64,000 nt of DNA, from assembly GCA_036971475.1 (NCBI GenBank), contig JBAIZL010000002.1, positions 229,131,143-229,195,142 on the forward strand. Reading direction: 5' to 3'. How positions within the stretch are numbered: position 1 is the stretch's first letter; each line of letters begins with the position of its first letter. This stretch comes from Prosapia bicincta. Lineage: Eukaryota > Arthropoda > Insecta > Hemiptera > Cercopidae. Below are positions 35,400 to 49,299 of this stretch, piece by piece. A program made the position numbers and the translations under genes. The notes beneath the pieces were generated by a model, which saw only the letters and a program-made list of their open reading frames with translations, did no database searches and was not told the DNA's origin.

Positions 35400-36205
35400 T
35401 ATTCTGTGAGACGAGAGGTAGATGGCTGGGAGAGGAAGTGCGAGTTACAGAGATGTGATGGAGGATCAAGAATGACTTAAAGTAGGAGGCCGGAAAGTAG
35501 GACGGGGTCCAATTGAGTCTGCCAGATCCCAAAGGTTCGGGTAATTTGAGCTCTCTGCACTACCGAAGAGGTTTGCCGAAAGGGATCTGACAAAAACAGC
35601 AAGTGAGGGAGAGCAAAGGGAGTTGACATTTGATAGGAGCCAAGCAGAGTTGAAGAGGAGTCTGAGGGAAGAAGATTGGAAAGGCTCAAGAGATTTTGGA
35701 GACGTGTTGGAGCTAAGACACCACCAGACAGAAGCTTAATAGGTGAGGACGGGACGACGGACCATTTGGTATATGTGGTGTTTGATTTTCAGAAGGATGG
35801 TTCTTCTACGTTAGATAAAAGGATAGAGCTTAGGACTCATAGCTCTAACCTTGGTAAGAGCTGAGGAAGCTTGAGAGGAAAAAGACAGGCGCTTGTATAA
35901 GACGACGCTAAGGTGTTTAACAGAAGACCTCCAGGGAATGGGCCACCCGTCCCTTCCAGTTTCTTCCTAGTGCAGCAGATGGCTTCTGATTTACTAGAGT
36001 TCACTACCGTTCTCCATTTCTGCAGCCGCAATGACAGGGAGTCACGTTGGATCTGGATGGTTTTTGGTGTTTTAGGTATGCTCAAAGAGCTTGACATAAA
36101 CATAACGTTATCAGCGTGGAGGGAAAGGAAGACATTTGGAAGGAGGGGGATGTCGTTGGTCTAGACGAGATAAATGAGGGGCCTAAGGACACAGAGACAG
36201 GAGGC
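35400..36205 (-). pseudogene. Decayed Jockey-type LINE ORF2 fragment
   Basis: The minus strand carries the second half of a reverse transcriptase, broken by stops and shifts. It reads VLRPLIYLV-stop-TNDIP, then HADN where FADD is expected, then WRTVVNSSKSEAICCTRK, a recognisable Jockey thumb-side motif. Further on are HHIYQMVRRPVLTY, LFNSAWLLSNVNSLCSPS and NYPNLWDLADSIGPRPTFRPP, matching C-terminal segments of Jockey ORF2 proteins. Both catalytic-box changes (F to H, second D to N) and the stop show it is dead. It is a different, older family from the element at 25-29 kb. The endonuclease half is absent. Confidence 0.85.
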
Positions 36206-36947
36206 AGTGCTTAGTTGGCAGACCGGCCTCATATAACAATGACTTTATATCCAAAGGTTTATTTAATTAAATGAAGTTTCTATCTCCCCAAATCAATATT
36301 GATCAATGTTTATAATAATTACAGTAAGAAAAATAAAAACACATCATATAATACAAATATTTCTTCAATGCTTTTATTCTAGATCTAATTTATGTTCACT
36401 AATATTACGGTCCGTCTAGAAGCTGCATTCAAAGCAATAAATTTGCAAAATCCATACATTTTATCTATAGCAATATTTATAATATTTTACACTATCATTT
36501 ACATATTCGTAAACCAAATCTGTTTCAAATTTGTCCAAATCAAAAAATTAGTAATAACAAAAACCATTTGCTTAAAAATACTAAAAACTTTATAAAGTCG
36601 AAATTTGTGAAATATAAGCGCGATCTTTTTTCTATGAAAGTGCTATCTATACAATACACTATTTCTCTTTAATCTATGATATCTATGCGCGATCTATACA
36701 ACGCAACATCCCTCTTTAATCTATGAAATCTATACGCCAATTTATATATATAATGATTATGGTGAACCCAGCAACAGTGGATTCGCGCATAAACTTTTGT
36801 TGGGTTTACATCGTCAATGCTAGATTAGATTTTTTTTGCGAAATGACAAAAGTGGGATATTATGCACTGCAAAATGAACAGATGTACTCTAGACAAAAAC
36901 TATTTGTCATATTTTCCATCCATGAAGTATCAGCACACACACAGACA

Positions 36948-37006
<59 letters not shown>

Positions 37007-37559
37007 CATATATTATAAAATTCTATAATAACGTAGAACCAACATAATTATGCAATTCAAGCGCTGGTTGAAATGATATAAATTAAAAGCAAGTATATTG
37101 CGATATGAAGGCATTTTAAACTAAACGTGTTATTAAAGCAATGTATTACTATAATATATTTTGCTTTTTGAGATATTGTCCAATATTGCGTGCAGTAGGA
37201 AGAAAAATAACATTAATTACAAAACAGTAAAGAAAGCACAACTGGTTCATATACGTTAATTATACTGAAATATATTTATAAATTTACAAAGTAAAACGTT
37301 TTACATAACTATCCTACTTATGAAGTCAGTAATATCCGACAAAATATAGATTACGATTAAATATAACCAGACCTCAAGTGTTAGTGAAACATTGTAACTT
37401 CTTTCCGTGAATGTTCTGTAAAACCTGTTCACTTTTCTAGAGTTCTTGTCCGTAAGAGCAATAAGATATCATTACTCGAGGCAATAGCTTTTACAACTAT
37501 ATATCAGTACTTTTAGAGCTATCAATGACGTGAACTAAGTCTATCATCCAAGTTACTAT
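36206..37559. other. AT-rich, no recognisable gene
   Basis: One TA tract. Frames are short or repeat-derived. Confidence 0.55.
36953..37002. repeat. (TA)n tract
   Basis: About 25 TA units after a short CA run. The flanking open frames come from the repeat. Confidence 0.95.
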
Positions 37560-39300
37560 GTTTTGTTCGTGTGAACCAAAACTCCTTCAACAACCACTTA
37601 CAGGGGGTTATTGTGTACTTTTAAAAGCAATTTACTCAGATATGTTCGTGACACCAATCCATTACTTATAAAAACTTGGAGAAGAAAGGGGGCGATGAAA
37701 TAGATAAATGAGACACCCATCGTTTAGAAATAAAGAACAAGTAAAAATAGGATAGGGGTCGACACGTTACGATAGGGCATATCCTTCTTGTTAACAGAAG
37801 CCCAGAGGCTGGAACAAAGCTGGACCACCCTTTTCTTGTCCAGATAATTATGCTTAAATAAGTTTAAAAATCAGTAAAACAGTGTCCTAATAATTAAAGT
37901 TATGATACTATATTGTATTATTAAACTAAGGTGACATTTCATTGTTATGTTTTTTTAGTAAATTATCTAAGAAGTAAAACCCTGTAATGTTAAAGAGCTA
38001 AAGCTTACAAATGGGAAGTGATATATATTATATACATATATATTATAACGGAATTCATTAAGTTAGGAAAACTGTTGAGATCGTAGCACACGGTCGCTAT
38101 CTAAGAAAGAGTATCTAAAAACGGTTATTGCACGCACCTGTAAGCCATAAATATTAATATCCATCGAAATGTTTCATTGCAGGTGAATCAAGACGTCACT
38201 AGAGAGGCGCTTTATTTGGTCATTGAGAGACCATGCAGATTTATGGTGCAGAATCTCTAAAAATGCAGAAAACGCACGTCCAGCGAAACACCTGCACCTT
38301 GGGAAAGGTCAAGAATTAACCACCAAAGCCAAAGGGGAACCTAAGAAGAATGACATTCTAATAGGCTGGGACAAATTTGAGCGCCATAAGGAAGCCAATT
38401 AAATTTGAATAGGGGATGAAAACGATCCGAAGAGAAACAAGAAAGTCAGTCATTTTTCAAGATTGGGCGGGGAGTCAAGTTCTAGGACTCGAAGGAGTCA
38501 AAATGCAAGACTCGAGGGAGAAATACGTTCTTAAGTTTAGTAAGAAATGTTAAATTCAAATAAAGGAATGTCGCAATGTAAAGTATTAAGTGAGATTAAT
38601 AAGTGGGATAATTAAATAGAAAGTGATGCGAGGGAATAAAAAGGGTAACAAGTGAGATTAAATTAGGGAGATTATTAGGTAATGAGCTATATTTAGTGAG
38701 GGAGATACAAAAATTAGTACGTTTGATTACGTAAGGGAGATAATTAATTAGTAACTGGAATTAATAAGGGAGATAATTGAATAGTAAGTGGACATTATAA
38801 GGGAGTGATTTAATAAAGTCAGATACGGCAATAAAGCATTTCGAGTGAAAGGAGAAAGTGAAATTGAAGAGATCTGTGAATAAGTGAATTTTTGAATGGT
38901 GAAGTGAAGCCAAGAACCACGCAAGTAATAAGTAAACATTTATCCTAAATTTAAAGCCAACTCTATAAAGTCAAAAATATTCATAAACTTTTTATTGATT
39001 CTTTAAACAGTAATAAGCCATTCAAATATAAAATTTATCAAACCAGGTGCAGTAAGCTATACACGTCATAAGATAAATAAGGACAGTTTATTAGAATTGT
39101 TAATTTAATAATAAATATAAGAGTTTTGATGCCTACCGGCATAATTAGGGTTGGTTAAAACTAATCATATGTAACGACATCTAGATGCTATCGTTTGAAC
39201 TCAGGATTAAAATAAATCAGTTATTGTAAAAACAAGTAGCTGTGTATTAATTTGATTTCCCTAGAGTCAAAAGAAGCTATAGGCAATTTGAATAAGGTAC
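37560..39300. other. Unidentified purine-rich, less AT-rich block
   Basis: Parts of this stretch (notably 37680-37830 and 38080-38520) have clearly more G and C than neighbouring DNA, and 38560-38900 is purine-rich. It includes a tandem pair with 33-base spacing built on TAAGGGAGATAATT (38732-38758 and 38765-38791). An AATAAA-like motif lies near 39210. An LTR or another retroelement remnant is possible, but no coding motif was found. Confidence 0.4.
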
Positions 39301-40431
39301 GTTACATGTTGAGCATGAGTGCGTGTAAAGAAAGGGAATCATAATCTCGGTGAACATTAGAATTACAGCTTTTGCATTTTTAGATAAAATATGTAAACAC
39401 GTTGCACTTGGCTGGCTTACCTGGATACGGCTAGATGTTCTCTAGCCATGATTTTTATTTCAACTATTTGATTTTTAGTTAAGTTAGTTTTCTGTTAATA
39501 AATTCCTTTTAAATTTCCTACAATCAGTTTTCCCGTTTTAGTTTATATGTGAGTAATGTTTGCTTTGGGTAAAACGTAACATAAAAGAAATGTTAGAAAT
39601 AACTATGTGACAGTTAATTTGGCTATGGTCTTTTATCAAGTCCGACGTCAATAACAGGTGTAACAGTAATATTTGCATATTTATTGTTTAAGATAAAATT
39701 TAGGGGTAGATATACATTTAAAAAAAATAGTCCAATATGAAATGTCTTTTTTTGAGTGATAATTTTAAAATAAATCTAGGTATAGACTATCTTAAATTTA
39801 TTATAAATTTTAACAAGAATTTTAAGAAATTTCCATTACACTTAGCAAACAAAAATGAAGACTCTGTAATGAAAATATTCCAGAGATTATATTTTGTTTA
39901 AAGATAATTAATCAGTATGAGGCATTTTTATATTATTCTAGATAGGGGTGAGTTTTTAATGAAAGACGTTTAAAAAACACCAAGAGAGGAGCGGAAAAAG
40001 ATAATTAAGAAGGAGTGAAAACCCCCAGGAATTATTTAAAGGCAGTAATTTCAGCAGTGTTATCTTAGCGACACATCCAAGAAGTTACTTTAGCTATTGA
40101 TTATTATATTATTAATAATCGTATAAAATGTGTTCTCACATAATTAGTGTATATAATTGTCTCACAGAGATTTTCCAAACTAAATAATATTAATAAACTA
40201 AACTAATTAATTAATAATTTAAACATATATTTGTACATATAATTTGTATCTAGAATCTCTATAACTCCCATACTTCAAGGTATTTAGTATTTAATTCTAA
40301 TGTTTACTAATTAATGTCTTATTACAAAGAAAACCTTTCTCAGGAGATTGAAGATACCTACTACTGCTAACGTAATGTTTACGATAAGTTATATGTCCTT
40401 ATCTATGAAAATCTCAGTACACTATATCCCC

Positions 40432-40496
<65 letters not shown>

Positions 40497-43400
40497 ATAT
40501 TGAATTCAGTTTAATCATCATTGCAAACATATTTTACAAATTTATTGCAGATAAACAATGAATAAATAATAATATTAATTGTTGTTACACAAATTGGAGT
40601 ATTTTAGACACTAAAATTTGTGAATTAGAGGATTAAAATTAAATTGTGAATTTCAATTTGTGGTTAGTATGGTTAGTTGGAAAAAAATTGATTGCTTCAC
40701 ATGAAAATATATTTTTAAAACAGCAATAATAATTTAAGATAACGTTTTTACCAAGAAAAAGAGAAATCTTTCCTAGACTTTTTAGCAATTCTGGAAAAAC
40801 TGTCTTTAAAAAACCTTTTTTAATATTTGTAACAAGGGGGTTTCTACAGAATGCTGAAACAAAGACTAACCTACACATAAAGGTGAAAACGTCCTTACTT
40901 CTGAAACCGTAAGGATTTAAAATATTTAACTTATTACTTGTTTAATATTTGTGTAAATTTGATGTTTGTGTGAGTCTATGAGAATTTAAAATTACACAAT
41001 AGCGTTCAAATGTCTTGTGATAATTGTTAATATATCGGTGTTTAAAGTCAGAGCCTGATTCAGTTATAAGTGTCAAAGTTAATATATTCCTTTCCGATAA
41101 CCAGAGTATAAGATAAAAATCAATAAACAATTTCAATATTTTATGCTATTTCCATCGTACAGAATAATGCAGGGACAATTATAAAAAGAAAACTATATGC
41201 TTAGTCCAATGCTCAATAAAGTTGGGCTCCAAACGCCCAATAAAGTTGTCCGCTGCGGTTTTGATTCAAAAACGTTTTTGAGTTATGTTTTTTGATGAGT
41301 TTCTCTATTTTAAAAAACATGTAACTTGAGCATTTACGTCCATACTAAAGCGGTAGGGGATTGAAAGGAAGTGCAACTTTTAAAATATCTCTTAACAGAA
41401 ATTTTTCAATTCAAGTAAAATATTTGATATGAGAGCAATGTTTTTTTCTTGTAAGCATGGTACAGTAAACCATCCAGTTTAACGTTTTATTTTCAGTATT
41501 AAACTTTCAGGTCTTCTAAAAATGTTTACTAAATATTATAAGAGCATCAAAAAAAGTTATTCTAAAGAAATATTGACGAGGAAAGATTCAGACAGCACCC
41601 CTCTTACGAATCTCAATATCCGTCGAGTAACAAAAGGGAAGGAGACAACCTTTTTTCCATATCTAAGTCAAGTGTCCTGTTTAAAGGGAAAAGAGGTAAA
41701 TATACTCAAGGAACAACGGCATTAAATAGGAAACAAGTCCCGTAAAATTTGTTTGTTATATTTGTCCCCTTTCTCTTTTGTGAATTCAGTTTGGTTTGAT
41801 TTAATTCATATTGACAGTTTTGTAGAAAAACCTATTGAAGAAATAATCGTTATCTTCTTCCTTATCATATTTGTCAACTTACTTTTTCTATATCTAAATA
41901 ATATTAATTATTTACCTATTCATATTATTCTGTAACAAAGAATACAAAACCTCTGATATACAAACACAAATGAAAGTGAACGAAATGATGTGAATTAAAA
42001 CCGCATGACAGATAACATTACGACTTTATTAAACTTTGTAAAAAACTAGTTTTCCTGCAACGTTTTTAAAAAGCACAAATAGTTATTAAAAGACGAAATA
42101 CTTTATTTACGTTTGTTATCAAAATAGGGTAATTTTCTATATTTTAAATTAAAAATTCGCCTTCTTAAAAGAAGGGTCTAAACTTTAATATTTACGATTT
42201 ATAACTTAAGACTTTAAGATTTATCTTTAGGGTATTTTTTTCATTCAAGTTTATAAAGCATTAAAAATAATTGAAATGTATGTGTCCTAAGTCAAAGCAG
42301 TAAAAGTTGAATAAAAATTAACTGGCGTAAGAAATACCTGCGTAGCTAACTTCATACAAAAATATTATGCATTACATACAGATTGAAATTTTACTCAGTA
42401 ATAGAAATTTTCCGACTTACTTAAAAAAATAACTCAATCATCAAACAAAGTTGTTTTATCGTTATTTATATTGGTTTTCAGTCTTAGAGGAACAATGAGA
42501 TTTTGAATTCTATGTTACAGAGTATTATTATAATCAATACTAAATCCTGATTGGTTGTTTATTATTGACAATAAATTAGCTCTGATTCTTTAAGCTCAAG
42601 ATTTTAGAAGGATTAATAATTACTTAAGATCTGATAAGTGAAATAGACAACATTATAAATATTAGATGAGCATTGCTGTATAAATCTATTTGAGACAGAA
42701 AGCAGAGTCAAACATGATCCGAATGGGAGTGTTTATCTTTATTTGTGTTGTATTTATTGTAAATTAAAATTATTCAAAACAATTACTAATTTGTAAGTTT
42801 TAGGGCCCTAAAACCTGGCCTACCACAAATGCTCAAACTGAATGTTCAGATCAGTTCAGTTATGGTATATATTAATTATAATTCTAGTATATAATAATCA
42901 ATAACGACTATCAAGTACCCATCGGTAATATAATTTCTCTCAACTATAATTATATGTTTTAAAGTTGTATTACATATTTTCAATGATGGCAATGACTATG
43001 TAAATTAAACGCGTTTGATAAATAGATTGTTTGTGAGTTGGTGTTAGATATTGGATGATTATTGTCTTGGCCTTCTAGTGAAGCCGAAAAGTTTTGGTTT
43101 CTCCTAATATTCTTCAGTTTTGAGTTGGAATTTTTTTATCGTTTATTTAACTTACTCAGAAATCAATGTGAATTATTATTATTATTTTTTTTTTTTTGTA
43201 TAACCTGCTATTGTTTATTTATGAGTTAATTTTTAATAATTACATGGGCACAAAGCAAACCTTAAAAGTTTTTAATTTCTCATAGTACTATTTAAAAATT
43301 CGAATATATTTTCAAACTTGTTACCCTTTCCCAACTTTGTTACACTTTTCACATTTTAAAATAGTAGGCTCTAACATATTCGCATAATTTTATTAAATAA

Positions 43401-45510
43401 ACAATAATAACATTTTTCTTACTATGAAGTTGTGCTGTTAATGATAAAAATGTAGTTATGAAACTTTTCAATATTTGTAAACATTTGATTCGCAAATTTT
43501 AAGCTGTACTAAATTTTAAAAAATAGAATTTGCTGATAAATTATTAAAGATTTTTCAGTGATTTAAAAAAAAAAGATAGTTAAAATTTAATCGCCTTTAC
43601 AAAACCACTGCCGTGTTAGTATTGTGACGTCCCTTACCATTCTATTTCTTTGATTGCTGAATGTTTTGTCTAATTTTGAAAACCAATTTTTCAGTTTGGG
43701 TATTTCTGTACAATTTAATTAAGTAAATGATAGAGGTTTTGTGATGCGGTTTTGTACTTATTGTCGGCTAAAAACATAGACTGTTATTTCGCAATGAAGG
43801 TAATAAGAAATAATAATATAAATTTGTTTGGATATGAACGATTAATAACTATTTTGAATTTTGAGAAAAATATGAGCAAAATTCGCGTAATACTATTATA
43901 CATTAATAAAGTGTTGTTTTAACTATAGTATTTTAGCTAAATAATAAAATCTTCTCTTCATTATTTATTTCGTCAAATACTGTATAAATAAAGTTATTGG
44001 AAGGATTTTAACGAGAGTAATAAGATATTGCTTTTGAATCTAAATATGTTTAAAGTGGTTTTCAGTTATTCATTACATGTAAAATAATAAAAACATAATA
44101 TATATATTTGACATTATTACTGTGTAGAGACATGTTAGTAATGATTTTTTATATAAATATGTTGGACGGCCTAAAAAAGGGTCATTGACACTAGAGAGAA
44201 AATAACCGCTTTTTAACGTACCCTATAAGTAAAATATTGAACATTTTATTTAACTTACAACAATCATAATTTTAAACTTATTATTAAAGTTAAAATCTTC
44301 AGTAAGAAAATATCGAAAACAAAATGAATAAATTAAACAGTTTGGAGCAACTTGAAATCAATATATTCATTTCTAACAAAAATGCTTTCAAATTAAATAA
44401 GCAAATGTCAGTCCCTCCTTCTTCCATTACAGATGAACAAATTTATTTTGAATTCACCGATACTTCTTCCCCTTCATTATAAGTTTCTTTCGTTGTGTTT
44501 TAAAATATCAATAGGGTTTGATTGTCACTTTCATTTGACGTCATTACATCATTGCGTTATAAAGAGTCAAGCATAATTTGCTGATTTTATTAATTCAAAA
44601 TTTTATTTGCTGACTCAAAATGTGAGGTTAATTTAGTTCTTTACGAGTTTGTGTCTGTTTTTTAACCTCATTATGTTCACCCCACGTGGAGACGGGTTTA
44701 GAATACCTTAACCAATTTGGATGGAATATAATTTGAATAAATTCACATTTTGAAGCAATAGAATATCACGTGTTAAACAAAGGTTTAAAGACATCGTAAA
44801 ACTGAAACATAATTCAAGGGGTCGGTTTATGTCATTTCAAAGTTTGTATGAAACTAGCAGTAGCTATACAATAAGCAATTGAGTTTTCATAACTAAATTA
44901 AACCTGACCTGAATTCGAATATTAGTTTATAAAGTAGGTTTTGAGTTATTTTGAGTTACCCGTATGGCTTTAGGTGTTTGACTATTTAATACTGCTGTTA
45001 ATAATATTCAAAGGATTATTAAAGTTAATGCACGTATAATGAAACAATATTATTCTATCTAACACAAAGTAAGTTATAATGCACGTAATTCCTGTTTACA
45101 TTTACCGAAACTAAATGTTCTTGACCGCACAAAGGGTCATAACTAGTGGTGCGAGTTTCATCGAAAGCTATGTACACAAATATGGAGTTTTTATTTGTAT
45201 TTTTAATATAAATAATTTTGTATTTGTTTAAAATTAATTTACCTGTTTGGTGTATTACATAAGTATTCGTGTGTTAAGAGTGTTGTTTTTAGTGATGACA
45301 AGCAAGCAATCCTGGCCTGGTGGGTAAGAGAGAGGGGTTAATTGATATAATTACTCTGCGCTAGAGACATTAATGTTCTGGTCAGTGTAGAACCTTATAA
45401 GGAAGGTGTGACGCGTTGAAGTACAAATAGCAACAGGATCTTCCATCGATAGATCATAACAAAAGCCTTTTAATTGTTTTTACTAACAGAACTAAAGCCG
45501 TAATTCCATC
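39301..45510. other. AT-rich, no recognisable gene
   Basis: Holds one GT microsatellite. The short frames show no motif. Confidence 0.55.
40434..40492. repeat. (GT)n microsatellite
   Basis: About 29 uninterrupted GT units. Confidence 0.97.
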
Positions 45511-45916
45511 GTGAACATACGATATAAATACGTGAAAATACGATGTAAATACGTGACAATATGATGTAAATACGTAAAAATACGATGTAAATACGTGAAA
45601 ATACGATGTAAATACGTGAAAATACGATGTAAATACGTGAAAATACGATGTAAATACGTGAAAATACGATGTAAATACGTGAAAATACGATGTAGATAAG
45701 TAAAAATACGATGTAAATACAAGAAAATACGATGTAAATACGTGAAAATACGATGTAAATACGTGAAAATACGATGTAAATACGTGACAATACGATGTAA
45801 ATACGTGAAAATACGATGTAAATACGTGAAAATACGATGTAAATACGTAAACATACGATGTAAATACGTGAAAATACGATGTAAATACGTGACAATACGA
45901 TGTAAATACGTGAAAA
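45511..45916. repeat. 21-bp minisatellite, about 19 copies
   Basis: The unit is close to GTGAAAATACGATGTAAATAC with scattered single-base variants. Because 21 is a multiple of three and the unit lacks stops in several frames, long frames stay open on both strands, giving heptapeptide repeats such as KIRCKYV or FHVFTSY. These frames are by-products of the repeat. No start region, conserved flank or coding signature supports a protein. Confidence 0.95.
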
Positions 45917-48900
45917 TAATGTAATATTATCAAACGTTGTATGCAAAAACTTCAAAGTTAAAGATTAATAAAGCCAAAAATATTTGTATAAGCTTTATAC
46001 AGATAAACTCAAGTTTATGAAAGAGAGCGAGAAATAAAAATCAATAAAATCAACCTATTAAAATATAAACAAAATTAAAAAAAGAAATACTGATATCCAT
46101 TTCGTTATTGTTACTATTATGGAGTTGACAAATTATTATTTTGGCTAAAATCATTACATTAACACAACACTGTTAAAAAATTTCAGGTAAATACTTACAT
46201 AACAAATAAATCATCTACTAATTAGTTGATTCTATCGAAACGTGAGGACTAGTTTACTTGTAAATTTGTTATACTTGCCTATAGTAGAACTTATTTTTAT
46301 AATGATTGAAGACTGCCGTTTCGTGGGATTTGTACCATTGTCAATGGGTGTTTTTCGTTAGGTGTTGGCAATGGGACACATCACCTGAAACGATCGTTAT
46401 CATCTTTTGCAAGAGTAAGTGCTACTATAGACAATTACAACATATTAATAAATGTTTTTAGATTTTTATTTATACATTTCAAACTTTTAATGCAATTGAT
46501 AATTTAAATCTGATTATAGATAAGAATTATTAAAAAGGTTTTAATATTAGGTTACAAAAAGTTATAAAATAAATAGACAATTTTGTAAATCAACAATATA
46601 TCATGACATATGATATCAACGTAACCCGGATAAATGTATTCAATAAAATACCACAATTTCCGATTTCTAAAAGGAAACTGCATTTACTTAAATATTTAAA
46701 CGTCTCACTTTGTACATTGCATAACATATATCAGCTGATATTTTGAGTCTCATTCCAACGTGATTACACCATTAAATAAATGTTACATTCAGTTGCGACT
46801 GAAAAAATTTTAGAAATCAATTTATGTTTTCCAATATTCAACTTATTAAGAAGCATGACCTAGATAAATTATTTTAGGTTTGAAAATTGAGCTATTTTAC
46901 ATTTATCTTAGTACCGAGTCATTTTAGATTTCTTCGTGAAGTTAGTGCTTACAGCAACTATATTTAAAAAGGTATTGGCTCTGGCATTACATCTATATTT
47001 TTATTAATTTATTCTTACATCTTTAGCTGAATTATATTCACGAACACTATATAAATATTTTAACAAATGTTTTAAAATTTCTTTAACGGTTAGATAATCT
47101 TTAGGTATCTACCACTTAGTAGATCTTAAAAATATCTTCACTAGTAAAATAGATTGTAAAATAATAATAAAAATAAGAAAGCACAAATTAAAAATTTAAT
47201 ATAGATTGCTATATATAAACGGGAGAATATATAAACGGATAAGTATAAGATAAAACCTATACAAAACCCTAAATGCACATTCCGGAAGATTTTATTATGA
47301 TTCTTAATTTATATAGGCTAATAATTTTTAAATATAGTTAACTAATAAATTCAACCTCTATTAGGTTTCTATATTAACAATATTATGATAAATGTTTTGG
47401 TACCATAAGAAAAATTATGATATTTCTATGAATAATATATTAGATAATATTCCATACATTTTGAAAACTATTTCCAACTAAAACTTCATTAGAATATGTT
47501 TAAATATTTTTCGGTTTACGAATGAAAGGATGCGTTTTTACCTATTCCTGTTTTAAAAGCTATCCCTTAATCTCATGTTTCAATTTAAAGTTATTACAGT
47601 TATTGGTTTGTCGATTCGCCCATTACCTAAGCGAACCAAAAATCGTTTAAAATAAATAAACCATTTGTACATAGCATTAAATAAGGAATTGGATTACATA
47701 ATAATCTTTGAAGCTACGCATATCATCTTAACATAATTAGCTTCCTAACACTTGTCTTCAAAATATTAAAGATTGTACAAATCGTTGTTTTTGTCTGGGA
47801 ACATTCTTTTAGCATTAGAAAGAAACCAAACAAAACTAAATATATGAATCTTTTTTATATACTTTCAAACAATAAAAATTGATTTTAAAAAAATTATTAA
47901 TGTAGCCTAAACGTCGAGTCCTATAAACATTTTCAAAAATTTAAAATTGGTACTGGTAGATGCAATTCGGAGACTGTGAGGCAAAGAGGCAGGACGAATA
48001 AGTATTTTCCTGTAAATAGGAGGACTTCCTTTTTGTATTTAATAATTTATATTTTGAGATGTTAATATAAGACATTCTATGCGCCTCAAAAGCTAATATT
48101 ATAAGATTTTCCTAACACATTTTCTGTTAAATAATACATTCAATACTAACATTAATTTCAAGATATTATGCAACATAGCTTCAGCAACTCAAACCTCTAA
48201 ACGGTTCTGCCTTGAATTATATAGTTTTTTAGGGGTGTAAAATTTAATTGAAAATATTACGTAATATGTTAAGTTTCGCTGTTCAATCACAATTTTTCTT
48301 TGGTCCCTTAGGAAAAACACTAATCGAATTCAGTGGATTGAGGCAAAATCATTAGAAATATGTCATAAAAATTTTAAAAGAAAAATTTTAAATTTAAAAC
48401 TATTCACTAAAACTATAATTTTAACGAATTTTACACACTTTCAATATTAAAGAAGTAACCAAAATCGTTTTCGAGATATTTAGCAAAAATGCACTTGCCT
48501 TTTGAAAACAGAATAAATTTTGCCATGAAATAGAGCAAAACTGATATAAATTCCTGTTTTAAAATCGGAGATTTTACAATAATGTCTAGTTCCTAAACAG
48601 AAGTATATACAATGATTATTACAACGATTTCATTAATCTACTACAGGCGTGCATGTTTAACTTCTAAACCTTGTGTTCTTTTAAAGATATTTAAAAAGTC
48701 GTGTTTAAAGATAAAACAATAAATGTAAACTATGTTAAACTCTAAAGCGATTATCACCCACTGACCCTAATATGTCACAACTGAACATAACCACAAATAG
48801 ATACTACATTACGAAACTCCCATATACATCGCTTTTGTGCAAATATATAAGGTTCATAAGTAACATGTTTACTTACTTTTAATGACCATAACATTTAACC

Positions 48901-49299
48901 AAATAATTAGGTATATTTTAAAAGAAAATACTATTATAACACAATATAAGTGCAGAGCAGGAGCATAAATGTCTTAGATAAAACTAGTAAGTAATGTGAA
49001 CATAGCGATAATAGTGCCCGATATCTTCACTGCTAGATTTATTTAGGAAACTCAAAATATTGAGGTAAAATTTGAAGTGGTATGTGAGGAATTGACTAAT
49101 ATATTTCAACTCTTACAACAAATTAGGTTAGACATATATATATGATGTGTATAATTGTTTGTTAAAAGATATGCTATTTAATCTCAATTATCTACATTCA
49201 AACCTTGAATAAGTAGAGGATATATTTTACTTGTTCCTTCCAAATTACTTCCTTGCAATTTAGTTACTATTCTTCAAAAATGGTTGTCATTTATTTAAT
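45917..49299. other. AT-rich, no recognisable gene
   Basis: Nothing supportable was seen on either strand. Confidence 0.55.

Noticed and set aside
45454..45955. Frames of 120-161 codons with heptapeptide repeats
   Set aside because: They arise from a 21-bp minisatellite whose length is divisible by three. Several frames on both strands are open equally.
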